From Chromatiales bacterium (lineage in GTDB: Bacteria; Pseudomonadota; Gammaproteobacteria; Steroidobacterales; GCA-2729495): a stretch of DNA of 44,341 bases. The position numbers were made by a program, and so were the translations under genes. Below the pieces are notes generated by a model. The model saw only the letters and a program-made list of their open reading frames with translations, did no database searches and had not been told where the DNA came from. Each line of letters begins with the position of its first letter. Positions within the stretch are counted from its first letter, which is position 1. Of the stretch, positions 16,810-27,061 are shown one piece after another. The DNA is taken from positions 1-44,341 of the forward strand of contig NZCC01000034.1 of the NCBI GenBank assembly GCA_002688175.1. The letters run 5' to 3'.

Positions 16810-17838
16810 TTAATTAGCAAGTACAGGCTTCATGTCCATCGGCAGACGCTCGTCCACGGTACCTACTTTGACCGGGATGCCCAACCGTTTCTCGTAGACT
16901 GTGTTGACGAGTCCCCAGTCGACATTTGCGGGGCGATCACGGGTCACCTGGATATAAAGCTCAGTAATATCGGTCAGTGACCTGCCTTCAGCGGTTTCTG
17001 ATGCCCCATCATGGGCCGGGAAGACAATTTCACCGTCAGCAGCCTCTTCGCTTGCGCCACCTTCTTCAAGCGGTGGATGGACCTCGAGATACAAGTCATC
17101 CCCGGACCAGCCAAATTTGAACGGCTGGTTGACGATCCGTACCGGTGTATTGACGGGTACTTGCGGAAATAACCATTTGATGTCTTCAGGAAACATCCTG
17201 ATACAGCCATGTGTGACACGCATGCCAACACCGGCCGGACGATTCGTGCCATGAATCAGGTAGCCGGGAATACTGAGGCGCAGCGCATATTTACCGAGTG
17301 GATTATTCGATCCGGGTGGCACATGCGCCTCCAGTTTACGGCCATCGGCAGCCCATTCATTGCGTATCGACTGGGGCGGGTACCAGCTCGGATTTTTGAC
17401 CTTCTTGACGATTGAGGTCTGGCCCAGTGGCGTACCCCAATCCATACGCCCGATGCTGATTGGAAAAGTCCTGACGTGTTTAACACCGCCGATTTCAAAA
17501 AAGTAATACATTCGATACTCGGCAATATTAAGAACGATGCCGGTTCGCTTTGCATCCGGCAAAATGAACTGGGTCGGCAATCGGATGACAGTACCTTCGC
17601 CGGGTAACCAGGCATCTACACCCGGGTTCGCCAGGCGAATTTCCTCATATCCGAGTTGGTTGGATCGCGCAATATCGATGAGTGTGTCGGCATAGACAGA
17701 GGTAATGTGTCCGGGCGAACCAATCAGGTCGCTACCTGCATTCAGGTCGGACCCGGCCGCTGAAACCAGGTTTACGGACATCAAAGGCAAGACGATGACG
17801 CAAAATACCAGACGCCTGAATGTCGTTAAAACAATCAA
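16810..17838 (-). CDS. L,D-transpeptidase, ErfK/YbiS/YnhG type
   Basis: A periplasmic 342-residue enzyme expected to link a lipoprotein to peptidoglycan or to make 3-3 cross-links. A signal peptide (about 1-27, core LVFCVIVLPLMSVNLVSA) is followed by a LysM-like region (TLIDIARSNQLGYEEIRLANPGVDAWLPGEG) and the YkuD domain with the active-site motif HGTNRPAGVGMRVTHGCIRM, whose Cys is the nucleophile. The C-terminal 90 residues are acidic and then mixed. The start is TTG at 17838, overlapping the upstream transporter stop by four bases. The convergent Lpp-like gene next door is its natural partner. Confidence 0.93.
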   Translation of the reverse strand: MIVLTTFRRLVFCVIVLPLMSVNLVSAAGSDLNAGSDLIGSPGHITSVYADTLIDIARSNQLGYEEIRLANPGVDAWLPGEGTVIRLPTQFILPDAKRTGIVLNIAEYRMYYFFEIGGVKHVRTFPISIGRMDWGTPLGQTSIVKKVKNPSWYPPQSIRNEWAADGRKLEAHVPPGSNNPLGKYALRLSIPGYLIHGTNRPAGVGMRVTHGCIRMFPEDIKWLFPQVPVNTPVRIVNQPFKFGWSGDDLYLEVHPPLEEGGASEEAADGEIVFPAHDGASETAEGRSLTDITELYIQVTRDRPANVDWGLVNTVYEKRLGIPVKVGTVDERLPMDMKPVLAN

Positions 17839-19319
17839 AAAGATATTCCAAGTACGGGCATGATCACAATCCAGGCCATGAAAGGAATCAATAGTATAGC
17901 GACAAGATTAAGCCAAAAGCCTGCTCGACTCATTTGCGGGATTGACACCTGACCTGAACCAAACACAATGGCATTCGGCGGCGTTGCAACCGGCAACATG
18001 AATGCGCAACTGGCAGCTATACCGGCCGGGATGATCAGCTGGATCGGATTAATGCCGAGGCCGATCGCAACCGCATATAGTACCGGTACCAGTGTCGCAG
18101 TCGTTGCCGTATTACTCGTCAGCTCAGTCAGGAATATCATCATGGCTGTCACCAAAGCAACAATGAGCAAAATCGGCAGCGCCGACAATATTGCCGCCTG
18201 ACTGCCAAGAAAAGCACTGAAACCTGATTGATCCAGCGTCGCGGCCAGGCTCAGGCCCCCACCAAACAGAATCAGCAATCCCCATGGGAGCTTGACCGCC
18301 GTATGCCAGTCCATCAGAAATTCACGCTTTGCCAGATGTACAGGTGTAACGAACAAAACAAGTGCAGAGATGATTGCGATACCCGAGTCTGTCAGACCGA
18401 CCAATGGTGCGACCCCGCCAAACGAAATCCTGCTGAGTAACGGTCGCGTAACCCATACTCCGGCTGTCAGCAGGAATACCACCAGGGTCAGCTTCTCGGC
18501 GCGACTCATTGGGCCCAGACCGGCATGCAGCCGATCCAGCAAGTTCGCTACACCGACAATGGGCCGGTTCGGCACACGATAAATAACCCTGCTTAACAAC
18601 CACCAGACTATCGGCAAGAACACCGCGACCAACGGAACGCCGAACTGCATCCATAAAGCAAAACTGATTTCATAATCCATCTGGATACGAATATAAGAAA
18701 CCAGAAATACATTTGGTGCCGTGCCAATAATCGTACCGATACCACCAACAGTTGCTGCATAAGCGATCGCAAGCAACAGACAAACCGGAAAATTATCTGA
18801 TCCCGGATCACCACCACCGGGTGCAGCGCCATCAGTCCCAGTGCCCTCCAACAGCTTGGCAATGCTCAACGCTACCGGCAATAACATGATTGTTGTTGCC
18901 GTGTTCGTAACCCACATGCTTAGAAACGCTGCAATGAACATGAATGCTGCAATTATGCGGGTGGGTCGGGTCCCGACAGTTCGCAGGACCGTCAAGGCAA
19001 AACGTTGATGCAATCCACACCGCTCAAGCGCAAGTGCGAGGACAAAACCGCCAAGGAACAGATAAATCAGCTCATGGCCGTAGGCCGCTGCTGTCTCTTT
19101 GATCGTTGTTGCGCCGGTCAGTGGAAATATGGCCAGCGGTATCAATGCCGTTGCATAAACGGAAATAGCTTCTGTGATCCACCAGATCGCCATCCAGATC
19201 GCGACGGCCGCTGCTGTACGTGCCGCAGCCGACAAAACAACCAGTTGCCCCACATCATTAATGTATTGTTCCGGCAGCCACCAGAACATCACGAGTGCAG
19301 CCAGCGGTCCACTCAACAA
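17835..19319 (-). CDS. DASS/SLC13-family anion:sodium symporter
   Basis: A polytopic inner-membrane protein of at least 494 residues in the divalent anion:Na+ symporter family (di- and tricarboxylates, sulfate). The two substrate and sodium signatures are present: MWVTNTATTIMLLPVAL (about 135-151) and TELTSNTATTATLVPVLYA (about 395-413). Between them are WWITEAISVYATALIPL and SGFSAFLGSQ. Substrate cannot be read from the sequence. The start is unclear: the first usual codon is TTG at 19319, but about 25 further in-frame codons upstream (to a TGA near 19394) also resemble a family N-terminus and hold no ATG or GTG. It is coupled to the L,D-transpeptidase gene by a four-base overlap. Confidence 0.9.
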   Translation of the reverse strand: MLSGPLAALVMFWWLPEQYINDVGQLVVLSAAARTAAAVAIWMAIWWITEAISVYATALIPLAIFPLTGATTIKETAAAYGHELIYLFLGGFVLALALERCGLHQRFALTVLRTVGTRPTRIIAAFMFIAAFLSMWVTNTATTIMLLPVALSIAKLLEGTGTDGAAPGGGDPGSDNFPVCLLLAIAYAATVGGIGTIIGTAPNVFLVSYIRIQMDYEISFALWMQFGVPLVAVFLPIVWWLLSRVIYRVPNRPIVGVANLLDRLHAGLGPMSRAEKLTLVVFLLTAGVWVTRPLLSRISFGGVAPLVGLTDSGIAIISALVLFVTPVHLAKREFLMDWHTAVKLPWGLLILFGGGLSLAATLDQSGFSAFLGSQAAILSALPILLIVALVTAMMIFLTELTSNTATTATLVPVLYAVAIGLGINPIQLIIPAGIAASCAFMLPVATPPNAIVFGSGQVSIPQMSRAGFWLNLVAILLIPFMAWIVIMPVLGISF

Positions 19320-19441
19320 CCCGATGCTGCGCGCCCGCCCAACCGATGTCGCCTTACTGTTGATTAATGAACTAATGCCGGCACCTGGTATCTGCTGTCA
19401 TCATAAACCAAATCAAGACAACGCCAGCAGCAATGCGATCC

Positions 19442-20416
19442 TCAGTAGCGGATCAGTGCAGAACCCCAGGTGAACCCACCACCGAATGCCTCGAGCAATA
19501 GCAAATCGCCTCGGTTAACCCGACCATCTCGCACAGCAACATCCAGTGCCATTGGCACCGATGCCGCCGACGTGTTGCCATGATCCCGCAAGGTCATGAT
19601 GACCTTCTCCATCGACATGCCGAGGCGCTTGGCCGTCAACTGAATGATGCGCAGATTAGCCTGATGCGGAATCAGCCAGTCGATTGAACCACGTTCAAGA
19701 TTATTGGTTGCCATCGTCTCATCGACAATGCTCTCAAGCCTCCTGACCGCAACCTTGAAAACCTCGTTACCTTTCATTTGCAGAAATGGCTGCTCATCAT
19801 CATCCGCTTGCTGTTTCTTTGATGTGCCATACGGGTGATACAGCAAATCTTTATATTGACCATCAGCACGGAGATGCGTCGAGATTATGCCCGGCTCGTC
19901 GGACGGTTCAAGCACGACAGCACCTGCACCATCGCCGAAGATTACGCACGTCGACCGATCATTCCAGTCGATGATACGCGACAGTGTTTCAGCACCGATG
20001 ACCAGCGCACGGCGAGCCTTGCCGCTTGAAACAAACTGGTCCGCAACGCTCAGGGCATAAATAAAACCGCTGCAGGCCGCCTCAAGACTAAATGCGGCAA
20101 ACCCGCCAATGCCAAGTCTCTCCTGTACCAGGCAGCCGACATTTGGAAACACCACATCCGGAGTCGTCGTACCGACAACCAGGAAGTCAATATCACCCGG
20201 TGCAACACCGGCAACCTCCATGGCCTGACGTGCCGCACCCTCAGCCAGATCAGTAGTTGTCTGGTCCTCTGCGGCAATATGACGGCGCTCAATACCGGTG
20301 CGGGTACGAATCCATTCATCACTTGTATCGACCATTTGCGCAAGATCAGCATTGGTCAGGATGCGCTCGGGCAAACAGCGTCCGGTACCACTGATACGTG
20401 AATACATTTTCGTCAT
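19442..20416 (-). CDS. fabH: 3-oxoacyl-ACP synthase III FabH
   Basis: FabH starts type II fatty-acid synthesis by condensing acetyl-CoA with malonyl-ACP. The 324-residue product has the complete triad: Cys115 ([11 protein letters not shown]), His251 ([10 protein letters not shown]) and Asn281 ([11 protein letters not shown]). The N-terminus [18 protein letters not shown] and length are standard. It follows plsX by 16 bases, as in most proteobacteria. The usual next genes fabD, fabG and acpP are absent; a transporter gene follows instead. Confidence 0.97.
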   Translation of the reverse strand: MTKMYSRISGTGRCLPERILTNADLAQMVDTSDEWIRTRTGIERRHIAAEDQTTTDLAEGAARQAMEVAGVAPGDIDFLVVGTTTPDVVFPNVGCLVQERLGIGGFAAFSLEAACSGFIYALSVADQFVSSGKARRALVIGAETLSRIIDWNDRSTCVIFGDGAGAVVLEPSDEPGIISTHLRADGQYKDLLYHPYGTSKKQQADDDEQPFLQMKGNEVFKVAVRRLESIVDETMATNNLERGSIDWLIPHQANLRIIQLTAKRLGMSMEKVIMTLRDHGNTSAASVPMALDVAVRDGRVNRGDLLLLEAFGGGFTWGSALIRY

Positions 20417-20432
20417 ATGTGTACGAATCGAG

Positions 20433-21458
20433 TCAGTGACCCTGCTCCTCCATTAGTGAACGTATCTGCTCCAGAACATCTTTATCAACTTCGATCATGG
20501 CTACATGGATTGCCTGTTGAAATGCAAGCGCATCCGCGCCACCATGGCTTTTAATCACGATACCGTTTAAACCAACCAGGCTGGCTCCATTGTAACGGCG
20601 TGGGTCCACACGTTTCGACAATGAACGCAACACCGGCCGTGCAACCAGGCCAGCCAACTGACCATACAGGCTGGATTTGAATTCCTCAATCAGAAAATGG
20701 CGCACCAGATGTGCCGTACCTTCCATCGTCTTCAGTGCGACATTACCGTTAAAACCATCGCAGACGACGACATCGGCTTTAAGTTCGCTGATTGCGTCTC
20801 CCTCAATAAAACCAACGTAATTCAGATCACTGTCACCAAGCATTTTCGCTGCCTCGCGAACCGTATCATTTCCCTTGATCGCTTCCGCACCGATATTCAG
20901 CAGCCCTACACGGGGATTATCAATTCCTTCAATATCCTGCACGACGACCGAACCCATCACACCAAACTGGAACAACTGTTCGGCCGTACAACCTGAATTG
21001 GCGCCAAGATCAAGCATGTGAAGGCGACCAAACCGGGTCGGGAGGCCGGCCATGATGGCGGGCCGATCAATACCGGGAACCGTCTTTAGCACAAATCGGC
21101 CGGTTGCCATCAATGCACCGGTATTACCAGCGCTGACACAGGCGCCTGCAGCACCTTCCTTGACAAGATTAATCGCAATACGCATCGATGAATCTTTCTT
21201 TTTGCGCATCGCATCCGCCGGGAGATCATCCATCTCGACCACATCGCGTGCATCATGAACGACTACTCGCTCACTCAGCACCCCGGACTTATTAAGGTAA
21301 GGCTCGATGAGTTCCTGCTTGCCGACCAGCACGAGACGCAGCGCATCGTTTGCCCGCAACATCGACAAACCTGCGGGTACTGTCACATCAACACCGACAT
21401 CCCCGCTCATCGCATCAATGGCAATAGTTACAGGATTAATCACCTTTTCACTTACCAC
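20433..21458 (-). CDS. plsX: Phosphate acyltransferase PlsX
   Basis: PlsX makes acyl-phosphate from acyl-ACP for phospholipid synthesis, acting at the membrane surface. The 341 residues show [74 protein letters not shown] and [17 protein letters not shown], all family blocks. The start is GTG at 21458 with AGGAA five bases upstream; GTG at 21443 is an alternative. The operon order rpmF-plsX-fabH matches E. coli. Confidence 0.97.
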   Translation of the reverse strand: MVSEKVINPVTIAIDAMSGDVGVDVTVPAGLSMLRANDALRLVLVGKQELIEPYLNKSGVLSERVVVHDARDVVEMDDLPADAMRKKKDSSMRIAINLVKEGAAGACVSAGNTGALMATGRFVLKTVPGIDRPAIMAGLPTRFGRLHMLDLGANSGCTAEQLFQFGVMGSVVVQDIEGIDNPRVGLLNIGAEAIKGNDTVREAAKMLGDSDLNYVGFIEGDAISELKADVVVCDGFNGNVALKTMEGTAHLVRHFLIEEFKSSLYGQLAGLVARPVLRSLSKRVDPRRYNGASLVGLNGIVIKSHGGADALAFQQAIHVAMIEVDKDVLEQIRSLMEEQGH

Positions 21459-21646
21459 GATTCCTCAGCACGCTGTGAACACCCAGGCGACATTATCCCC
21501 GGAAATTCACCCTGTGTGCCAGAGTTTACGGACACACAAAAAATCCGGCCGGCACACACCGAACCGGGCCATGGATCATGCGGATTAATCAAACCGCTCA
21601 CCGGCGATAAACGGTGTCGGCCTGATTCCAGGCTAACCCGGATCAA
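21459..21646 (-). other. rpmF-plsX intergenic gap
   Basis: The 188-base gap is longer than usual for this operon. On the minus strand a GC-rich stretch with CCGGCCGGA is followed by six T residues (21538-21552 region), which might attenuate transcription after rpmF. The stem is weak, and I see no convincing promoter. The open frames across it look like shadows. Confidence 0.4.
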
Positions 21647-21835
21647 CTAGTCCAGGTCTTCTTCCGGAGTTTCGATGACCTTGCGGCCACGATAATAGCC
21701 GTCAGGACTAACGTGGTGACGTAAATGAGTCTCCCCCGTCGTCGGCTCAACCGATAAGGCCGGTTTTTTCAGGCTATCGTGTGAACGTCTATTGCCACGC
21801 CGCCGGGGCGTCACTCTACTTTTTTGTACTGCCAT
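21647..21835 (-). CDS. rpmF: 50S ribosomal protein L32
   Basis: A 62-residue ribosomal protein with the standard start [20 protein letters not shown] and the later [15 protein letters not shown]. The zinc cysteines of some L32 forms are absent, as is usual in gammaproteobacteria. A strong ribosome binding site (GAGGAGA) precedes the ATG. It follows yceD by 21 bases. Confidence 0.97.
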   Translation of the reverse strand: MAVQKSRVTPRRRGNRRSHDSLKKPALSVEPTTGETHLRHHVSPDGYYRGRKVIETPEEDLD

Positions 21836-21856
21836 AACAAATCTCCTCTCAAAGCC

Positions 21857-22423
21857 TCAATCATCAACGTTACTTTTCCGACCACCTACTATATTGGCCA
21901 GATCCGCAAACGGTCTTTGCATCAGCTCTGCCTCTATTGTCGAATTACTTTCATCTCCGCCTGCCGACTGGCACCCTGGCCCATCCCGATGCACCAGTGC
22001 TATTGGCAATGCAGCCAAAATCTCATCCTCTATCACGGTAGCGATATCCAACCCGTCAGCATTCATCAAAATACTGTCAAACGGACTGGCGATTAACTCC
22101 GTCTGCTCATCACTATCCAGTACGGATAAACGTGTCTCGATCCTCACCGGCCAGGCCATCGGCTCAAGACACCGTTGGCAAGACAGGCTCAAACACCCTG
22201 TTACAGAAATCGCGACCCGCGGAAAACCTTCGGGACCGACATCAAACTTTACATTCAATGCCAGTTCCGCGCTGTCCTGATCAGTACCGGATTGATCTCC
22301 GCCCGCTTGATAAAGACAGGCTGACAATCTGGCAAAATCCACGACCGGCAGGCTAACCACCTGGCCGAAACCCTTTTTCGCCAGCTCGGCTAATTGGGCA
22401 GAATCGACACGTTCGCTGAGCAT
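21857..22423 (-). CDS. yceD: YceD/DUF177, 23S rRNA accumulation protein
   Basis: A 188-residue cytosolic protein of the DUF177 family, needed for normal 23S rRNA levels in E. coli and plants. The conserved centre VTGCLSLSCQRCLEPMAWPV carries the CxxC pair, and the second block reads DGLDIATVIEDEILAALPIALVH. The first gene of the yceD-rpmF-plsX-fabH operon, it diverges from maf with 58 bases between starts. Confidence 0.93.
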   Translation of the reverse strand: MLSERVDSAQLAELAKKGFGQVVSLPVVDFARLSACLYQAGGDQSGTDQDSAELALNVKFDVGPEGFPRVAISVTGCLSLSCQRCLEPMAWPVRIETRLSVLDSDEQTELIASPFDSILMNADGLDIATVIEDEILAALPIALVHRDGPGCQSAGGDESNSTIEAELMQRPFADLANIVGGRKSNVDD

Positions 22424-22481
22424 AATCGATTAATTCTAAGTTTGGTGGCCGGGCGTGTCAAAATCCTGTAGGTTGCGGACC

Positions 22482-23066
22482 ATGTCAATATCGCCCATAT
22501 CGGTTGTTCTAGCTTCAGGTTCCGTCTATCGGCGCCAACTTCTGGGTCGACTATTAGCTGATTTCGAGAGCCTGTCACCGCAAATTGACGAAATACGACT
22601 AGCCGACGAATCTCCGGCTGAGATGGCTGCCCGACTCGCGGAGGCCAAGGCACAAGCCTGCCTGGCAGATCGACCCGGTGCCGTAATTATCGGCAGTGAC
22701 CAGGTTCCGGCATGTGGCACGGAAATTCTGCAAAAACCAGGCTCGCACGAACGGGCGATCCAACAGTTGCAGCGCTGTTCAGGTCAGGAGGTCATTTTTT
22801 ATACTGCTGTGACGCTGATCTGGCCGGATTATGACCAGTGCGCGTCCCATCTCGATAAAACCATTGTCCGCTTTCGTGACCTCAGCACCGCCGAGATCGA
22901 AAATTACCTGCAATTTGATAAACCCTACGACTGTGCCGGCAGCTTCAAAGTTGAATCCCGCGGCGTAACCCTGTTCGACAGCTTCGAATCACAAGACCCG
23001 ACCGGCCTGCAGGGCCTGCCTCTGATCTGGGTCGCAAACCAGCTGCGCAAACACAGTGTAATTTAA
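22482..23066 (+). CDS. yceF: Maf-type nucleotide pyrophosphatase, YceF subfamily
   Basis: A 194-residue house-cleaning pyrophosphatase; YceF of E. coli prefers m7GTP. The N-terminal VVLASGSVYRRQLLGRL is the Maf phosphate loop, and GSDQVPACG contains the catalytic aspartate. The C-terminal CAGSFKVESRGVTLFDSFESQDPTGLQGLPLI is typical of the YceF branch. I use the ATG at 22482, because an upstream GTG adds nine unconserved residues. Its position between yceD (divergent) and rluC (convergent) is the same as in E. coli. Confidence 0.94.
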   Translation: MSISPISVVLASGSVYRRQLLGRLLADFESLSPQIDEIRLADESPAEMAARLAEAKAQACLADRPGAVIIGSDQVPACGTEILQKPGSHERAIQQLQRCSGQEVIFYTAVTLIWPDYDQCASHLDKTIVRFRDLSTAEIENYLQFDKPYDCAGSFKVESRGVTLFDSFESQDPTGLQGLPLIWVANQLRKHSVI

Positions 23067-23154
23067 CGGGTTGTGCGACGGGAATGATTTCAGCCATGTG
23101 CCCTATCACGTCTGAACCGGCCCCCACTGCCGCTACTGCTTAGTCCGATGATGT

Positions 23155-24117
23155 TCAGGAGGCTCCGGTTAACCCTGACTCAATGTTTCGTAGTACAGCC
23201 GTCAGGTCCTCGTCGAGCGGACTTTCAGCGCGAATAACCCGATCACCCTTCGGGCTTTCAAACACCAGCGTTGCAGCATGCAGGAACAGCCTCTGCAGAC
23301 CAAAATCACTAACCACCCGGTCATTCTCCGCGCCGTAACGCCGATCGCCCGCTACGGGGTGACCAAGATGGGCAGCATGGACCCGGATCTGGTGTGTCCG
23401 TCCAGTCTCGAGTTCAATGCTGGTCAACTGTGCACCGGCATATGACTGTTGCGGGACAAACCGGGTACGTGCCTGCTTGCCATCAGCGGACACCTTGACA
23501 TGGCGCTCACCATTACGCCGCTGAGTCGTTAACAGCGGCTCGTCAACGATCAGGTTGCCGCCCTTCCAGTTGCCGAGCAGCAACGCGGTATAGCACTTTT
23601 GCACCTCACCATTGCGAAACAGTTCATGCAGACGCCGGAGTGCGGGCCGACGCTTGGCCACCAGCAGACAGCCACTCGTATCACGATCAAGCCGGTGAAC
23701 GAGCTCAAGCTTGTCATGTTCACCACGTAGCATGCGCAACAACTCGATCGCACCGAAGGCAATCCCGCTCCCCCCATGCACCGCCAGCCCGGAGGGTTTA
23801 TTGAGTACCAGTACATCCCGGTCTTCATAGAGAATCCGCTCTTCCAGCCAGCGCGCCGAATCCCGTCCCCGGCGTACTGGCTCAACAACGCCGATCCTGA
23901 CCGGGGGTATCCGCACCTGATCCCCGCTGCACAGTCGCCGGTCCGGTTTAGCCCGGCCCTTATTGACCCGCACCTCGCCAGAACGGATCATTTTGTAAAT
24001 CCGGGACCTGGGAACGCCCTTGAGCCGGGACAGCAGGAAATTGTCGAGGCGGCGCTCAGCCTCATCCTGATCGACAGTGACCATCTGTACAGCCTGTTTG
24101 GGGGTGTTTTTTTCCAT
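23155..24117 (-). CDS. rluC: 23S rRNA pseudouridine synthase RluC
   Basis: A 320-residue RluA-family synthase; in E. coli RluC modifies U955, U2504 and U2580. The N-terminal S4 domain (RRLDNFLLSRLKGVPRSRIYKMIRSGEVRVN) is followed by the catalytic domain with LVHRLDRDTSGCLLVAK, whose aspartate is the nucleophile. TSIELETGRTHQIRVHAAHLGHPVAGD completes the fold. The ATG at 24117 is preferred over a TTG five codons upstream. It diverges from rne, as in E. coli. Confidence 0.96.
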   Translation of the reverse strand: MEKNTPKQAVQMVTVDQDEAERRLDNFLLSRLKGVPRSRIYKMIRSGEVRVNKGRAKPDRRLCSGDQVRIPPVRIGVVEPVRRGRDSARWLEERILYEDRDVLVLNKPSGLAVHGGSGIAFGAIELLRMLRGEHDKLELVHRLDRDTSGCLLVAKRRPALRRLHELFRNGEVQKCYTALLLGNWKGGNLIVDEPLLTTQRRNGERHVKVSADGKQARTRFVPQQSYAGAQLTSIELETGRTHQIRVHAAHLGHPVAGDRRYGAENDRVVSDFGLQRLFLHAATLVFESPKGDRVIRAESPLDEDLTAVLRNIESGLTGAS

Positions 24118-24535
24118 ATTTTCAGGTACCAACGGCGGTTTTCACCCTTTGAATCTCTCATTGATGCGATGCCTATCCACTGATATATTACCGCTGACAC
24201 ACAATTTGTGCGTTTGGGACCATTGATGTGGTCAAGACAAATTCATTGCGATCGCTATAGATTTTGCGTTCGCCTAAATTATGGCCTGCCGGGCAGGCCG
24301 CAAACCGGGTACCTGTTCAACGGATTGAGAGTTTATCTTTCTCCGTTATGCAAGGAATTTCGAAACTTCTGCCGACCGTATATAGTTGAACTTTCGGAAC
24401 AAGACAATCAGGCAACGGCCTCAAGACCGACCGCTACAGCGGCAGGTTTGTATGGTCTGCGTATTTCGCCAGCTGGCGTAATGCCTGAATCTTTCCCTGC
24501 CGGGCGCCCCACAACATATTGAGTATCAGGGGCTT
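24118..24535 (+). other. Long rne leader / rluC-rne divergent region
   Basis: About 418 bases separate the rluC and rne starts. In E. coli the rne leader is long and folds into hairpins through which RNase E controls its own mRNA; similar use is likely here but unproven. A TATAGA at 24256-24261 might be a -10. A hairpin-forming GGCCTGCC-G-GGCAGGCC lies at 24283-24299. The 104-codon open frame across the region has no recognisable features and is not called. Confidence 0.5.
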
Positions 24536-27061
24536 ATGAAAAGAATGCTGATCAATGCAACTCAGGAAGAAGAGTTGCGCGTGGCCATGGTTGATGGCCA
24601 GAAACTTATCGACCTGGATATTGAACTCTCATCCAGGACACAGAAAAAGGCAAATATTTACAAGGGCAAAATCACCCGGGTTGAGCCCAGTCTCGACGCC
24701 GCCTTTGTAAACTACGGTGCCGAAAGGCACGGATTTTTGCCGCTCAAGGAAATCTCCCGCGAGTATTTCGTCAAGGAACCTGAAGCAGGTTCACGCATTA
24801 ACATCCGCGAAGTTCTTAAGGAAGGCCAGGAGATTGTCATCCAGGTCGAGAAAGAAGAACGGGGCAACAAAGGCGCTGCGCTGACAACTTTCATCAGCCT
24901 GGCCGGCAGGTTCATCGTCCTGATGCCCAACAATCCTCGTGCCGGTGGCGTATCCCGCCGGATCACCGGCGAAGACCGTGATGAAATTCGCGATGCCCTG
25001 AAGGAACTGGAAATCCCTGACAGCATGGGCGTCATTATCCGCACGGCTGGCGTAGGCCGTTCACACGAGGAACTCAACTGGGACCTCGACTACCTGATGG
25101 GTATTTGGGAATCGATCAAGCAAGCTGTCGTTTCAACGCCCAGCACGGCCCTGATTTTTCAGGACAGCAATGCCATTATCCGCGCCATTCGCGATCACCT
25201 GAACGCCGATATTGGCGAAATCCTGATCGACAGTACGAAAACCTTCGAGGAAGCGCGCGACTTCATGGCGCATGCAATGCCGCATAATCAGGACAAGCTG
25301 AAGCAGTATTCCGATCCGTCGCCGCTGTTTACCCGTTACCAGATCGAAAGTCAGATTGAATCGGCATTTGCACACTTGGTGCACTTACCGTCGGGCGGCA
25401 GCATCGTCATCGACCATACCGAAGCGCTGGTATCGATCGACATCAACTCGGCACGGGCCACCAAGGGTAGTGATATTGAAGCCACTGCACTGGCAACAAA
25501 TCTTGAAGCCGCCGACGAGATTGCCCGTCAGTTCAGGTTACGCGATCTGGGCGGTCTGATCGTCATCGACTTTATTGATATGGGCCCGTCACGCAATCAG
25601 CGCGATGTTGAAAACCGGTTACGTGATGCGGTTCGACCTGACCGGGCACATGTACAGATCGGACGCATTTCCCGGTTTGGCCTGCTGGAAATGTCGCGTC
25701 AGCGATTGCGCCCATCCCTGGGTGAGTCGGCACACCAGGTTTGTCCACGTTGCAGTGGTATCGGCAATATCCGCAGCATCGAATCACTGTCGCTGTCGAT
25801 TCTGCGCCTGGTTGGTGAGGAAGCTCGCAAGGACCAGACCGCAAATGTCATCGCGCAGTTACCCGTTAATGTTGCGACCTACTTGTTGAACGAGAAGCGC
25901 GACTGGATCCGCAAGATTGAAGATCGTGAAAACATTCAGGTCATCCTGATTGCCAATCCTGAATTTGAAACACCGAATTATTCGATCCGGCGCGTCCGCA
26001 AAGACCAGACCGAACTGCAGGAGAATACAGGCGCCAGCTACCAGCTCACCTCTAATGAGGAGGTCATCGAGGAATCGTTACCGGGCGAGTTAACCGAAGC
26101 CATAGTCGAAATACCCGCCGTCAAGACCACCGGCCCGGATTCACCGCCACCAAAACCGGCAGCACGGCAAAAAGCATCTGTGCAACGCCCGGGTCTGTTC
26201 GTACGACTCTGGGCTGCCCTGTTCGGCTCCGGACAGCAACCGGATCAGAAAAAGAAATCAGGCTCGTCGTCACGAACCAGATCCCCGGATAACCGCAGAG
26301 GCAATCGCGGCTCCTCAGGTCGGCGCCGTGATAGCCGCACGCGTGGCCGAAGTGGCCAGGGTGGCAACCAGGGCAGCAACCGTAATAACCAAAGTGGAGG
26401 CCGTAGCAGTCAGGGACGTGATTCACGTTCACGCGACAACAATAAAAACCGCAATCGCGATGAACAAAACACGAACAAGAATGCTCAGCAGAACGCCGCT
26501 GAAAAACCCAACCCCAACGATAAAAAACAGGAACATCAGGCCAAGAGCGGCAAATCGCGAAACCGACGTCGACGGCGACGTCCAAGCGGTGATACCGGGC
26601 GTGGCCAGAAGGATGCCGTGGCGCAAAATCAGGCTCAACAGCAGGCTGCACCAAAATCAGACCAGTCCAAAGGTGATCAGCAAACTGTTCAGCCAGTGGC
26701 TGAAACCAGCAAGCGACCCGCGGATGCAGCCCCACCTGAGGCTAAGCAGCAACCACCTGCGGCCAAGTCGTCCACGCCACCGTCACCTGTTGCAGTACCA
26801 CCGAAGGCCGACGAGCAATCCGCTAAATCTGTAACGCCAAAGGCTGAGACAAAGGCGGAAACAGAGACGAAGGCTCATCCATCAGCAACGAAATCAGCCG
26901 ACCGACCTGCTACCGAGAAAACAGCTACCGAGCCTGCTCAGCCAAAATCGGAAAGCGACCGCAAACTGCCGTGGGAAAATGAGCCTGAACCCACCTCATC
27001 AAGCAAATACACGGTCTGGTCATCCGGCAGCGGCAAGGGAGACGGCAGGCGCGACCACTAA
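24536..27061 (+). CDS. rne: Ribonuclease E
   Basis: RNase E is the membrane-attached endonuclease that starts mRNA decay and processes rRNA and tRNA. The 841 residues include an S1 domain (about 38-125, [19 protein letters not shown]), the 5' sensor, and the DNase I-like active site with aspartates in [13 protein letters not shown] (about 302) and [10 protein letters not shown] (about 345). The Zn-link CPRCSG lies near 403. A degradosome-scaffold tail from about 515 is disordered, with an amphipathic helix [16 protein letters not shown] that fits the membrane-targeting segment, an Arg/Asn/Gly-rich RNA-binding stretch, then Pro/Ala/Lys-rich sequence ending in [10 protein letters not shown]. 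The tail is shorter than in E. coli (1061 total). AGGGG precedes the ATG. It ends four bases inside the convergent phosphatase gene. Confidence 0.97.
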   Translation: MKRMLINATQEEELRVAMVDGQKLIDLDIELSSRTQKKANIYKGKITRVEPSLDAAFVNYGAERHGFLPLKEISREYFVKEPEAGSRINIREVLKEGQEIVIQVEKEERGNKGAALTTFISLAGRFIVLMPNNPRAGGVSRRITGEDRDEIRDALKELEIPDSMGVIIRTAGVGRSHEELNWDLDYLMGIWESIKQAVVSTPSTALIFQDSNAIIRAIRDHLNADIGEILIDSTKTFEEARDFMAHAMPHNQDKLKQYSDPSPLFTRYQIESQIESAFAHLVHLPSGGSIVIDHTEALVSIDINSARATKGSDIEATALATNLEAADEIARQFRLRDLGGLIVIDFIDMGPSRNQRDVENRLRDAVRPDRAHVQIGRISRFGLLEMSRQRLRPSLGESAHQVCPRCSGIGNIRSIESLSLSILRLVGEEARKDQTANVIAQLPVNVATYLLNEKRDWIRKIEDRENIQVILIANPEFETPNYSIRRVRKDQTELQENTGASYQLTSNEEVIEESLPGELTEAIVEIPAVKTTGPDSPPPKPAARQKASVQRPGLFVRLWAALFGSGQQPDQKKKSGSSSRTRSPDNRRGNRGSSGRRRDSRTRGRSGQGGNQGSNRNNQSGGRSSQGRDSRSRDNNKNRNRDEQNTNKNAQQNAAEKPNPNDKKQEHQAKSGKSRNRRRRRRPSGDTGRGQKDAVAQNQAQQQAAPKSDQSKGDQQTVQPVAETSKRPADAAPPEAKQQPPAAKSSTPPSPVAVPPKADEQSAKSVTPKAETKAETETKAHPSATKSADRPATEKTATEPAQPKSESDRKLPWENEPEPTSSSKYTVWSSGSGKGDGRRDH

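Noticed and set aside
24208-24522. 104-codon open frame in the rne leader
   Set aside because: No ribosome binding site or recognisable domain, and the region is better explained as a leader.
26121-26735. Minus-strand open frame of about 200 codons opposite the rne tail
   Set aside because: It mirrors the low-complexity Arg/Asn/Gly-rich tail of RNase E and is rich in Cys, His and Trp from reversed codons.
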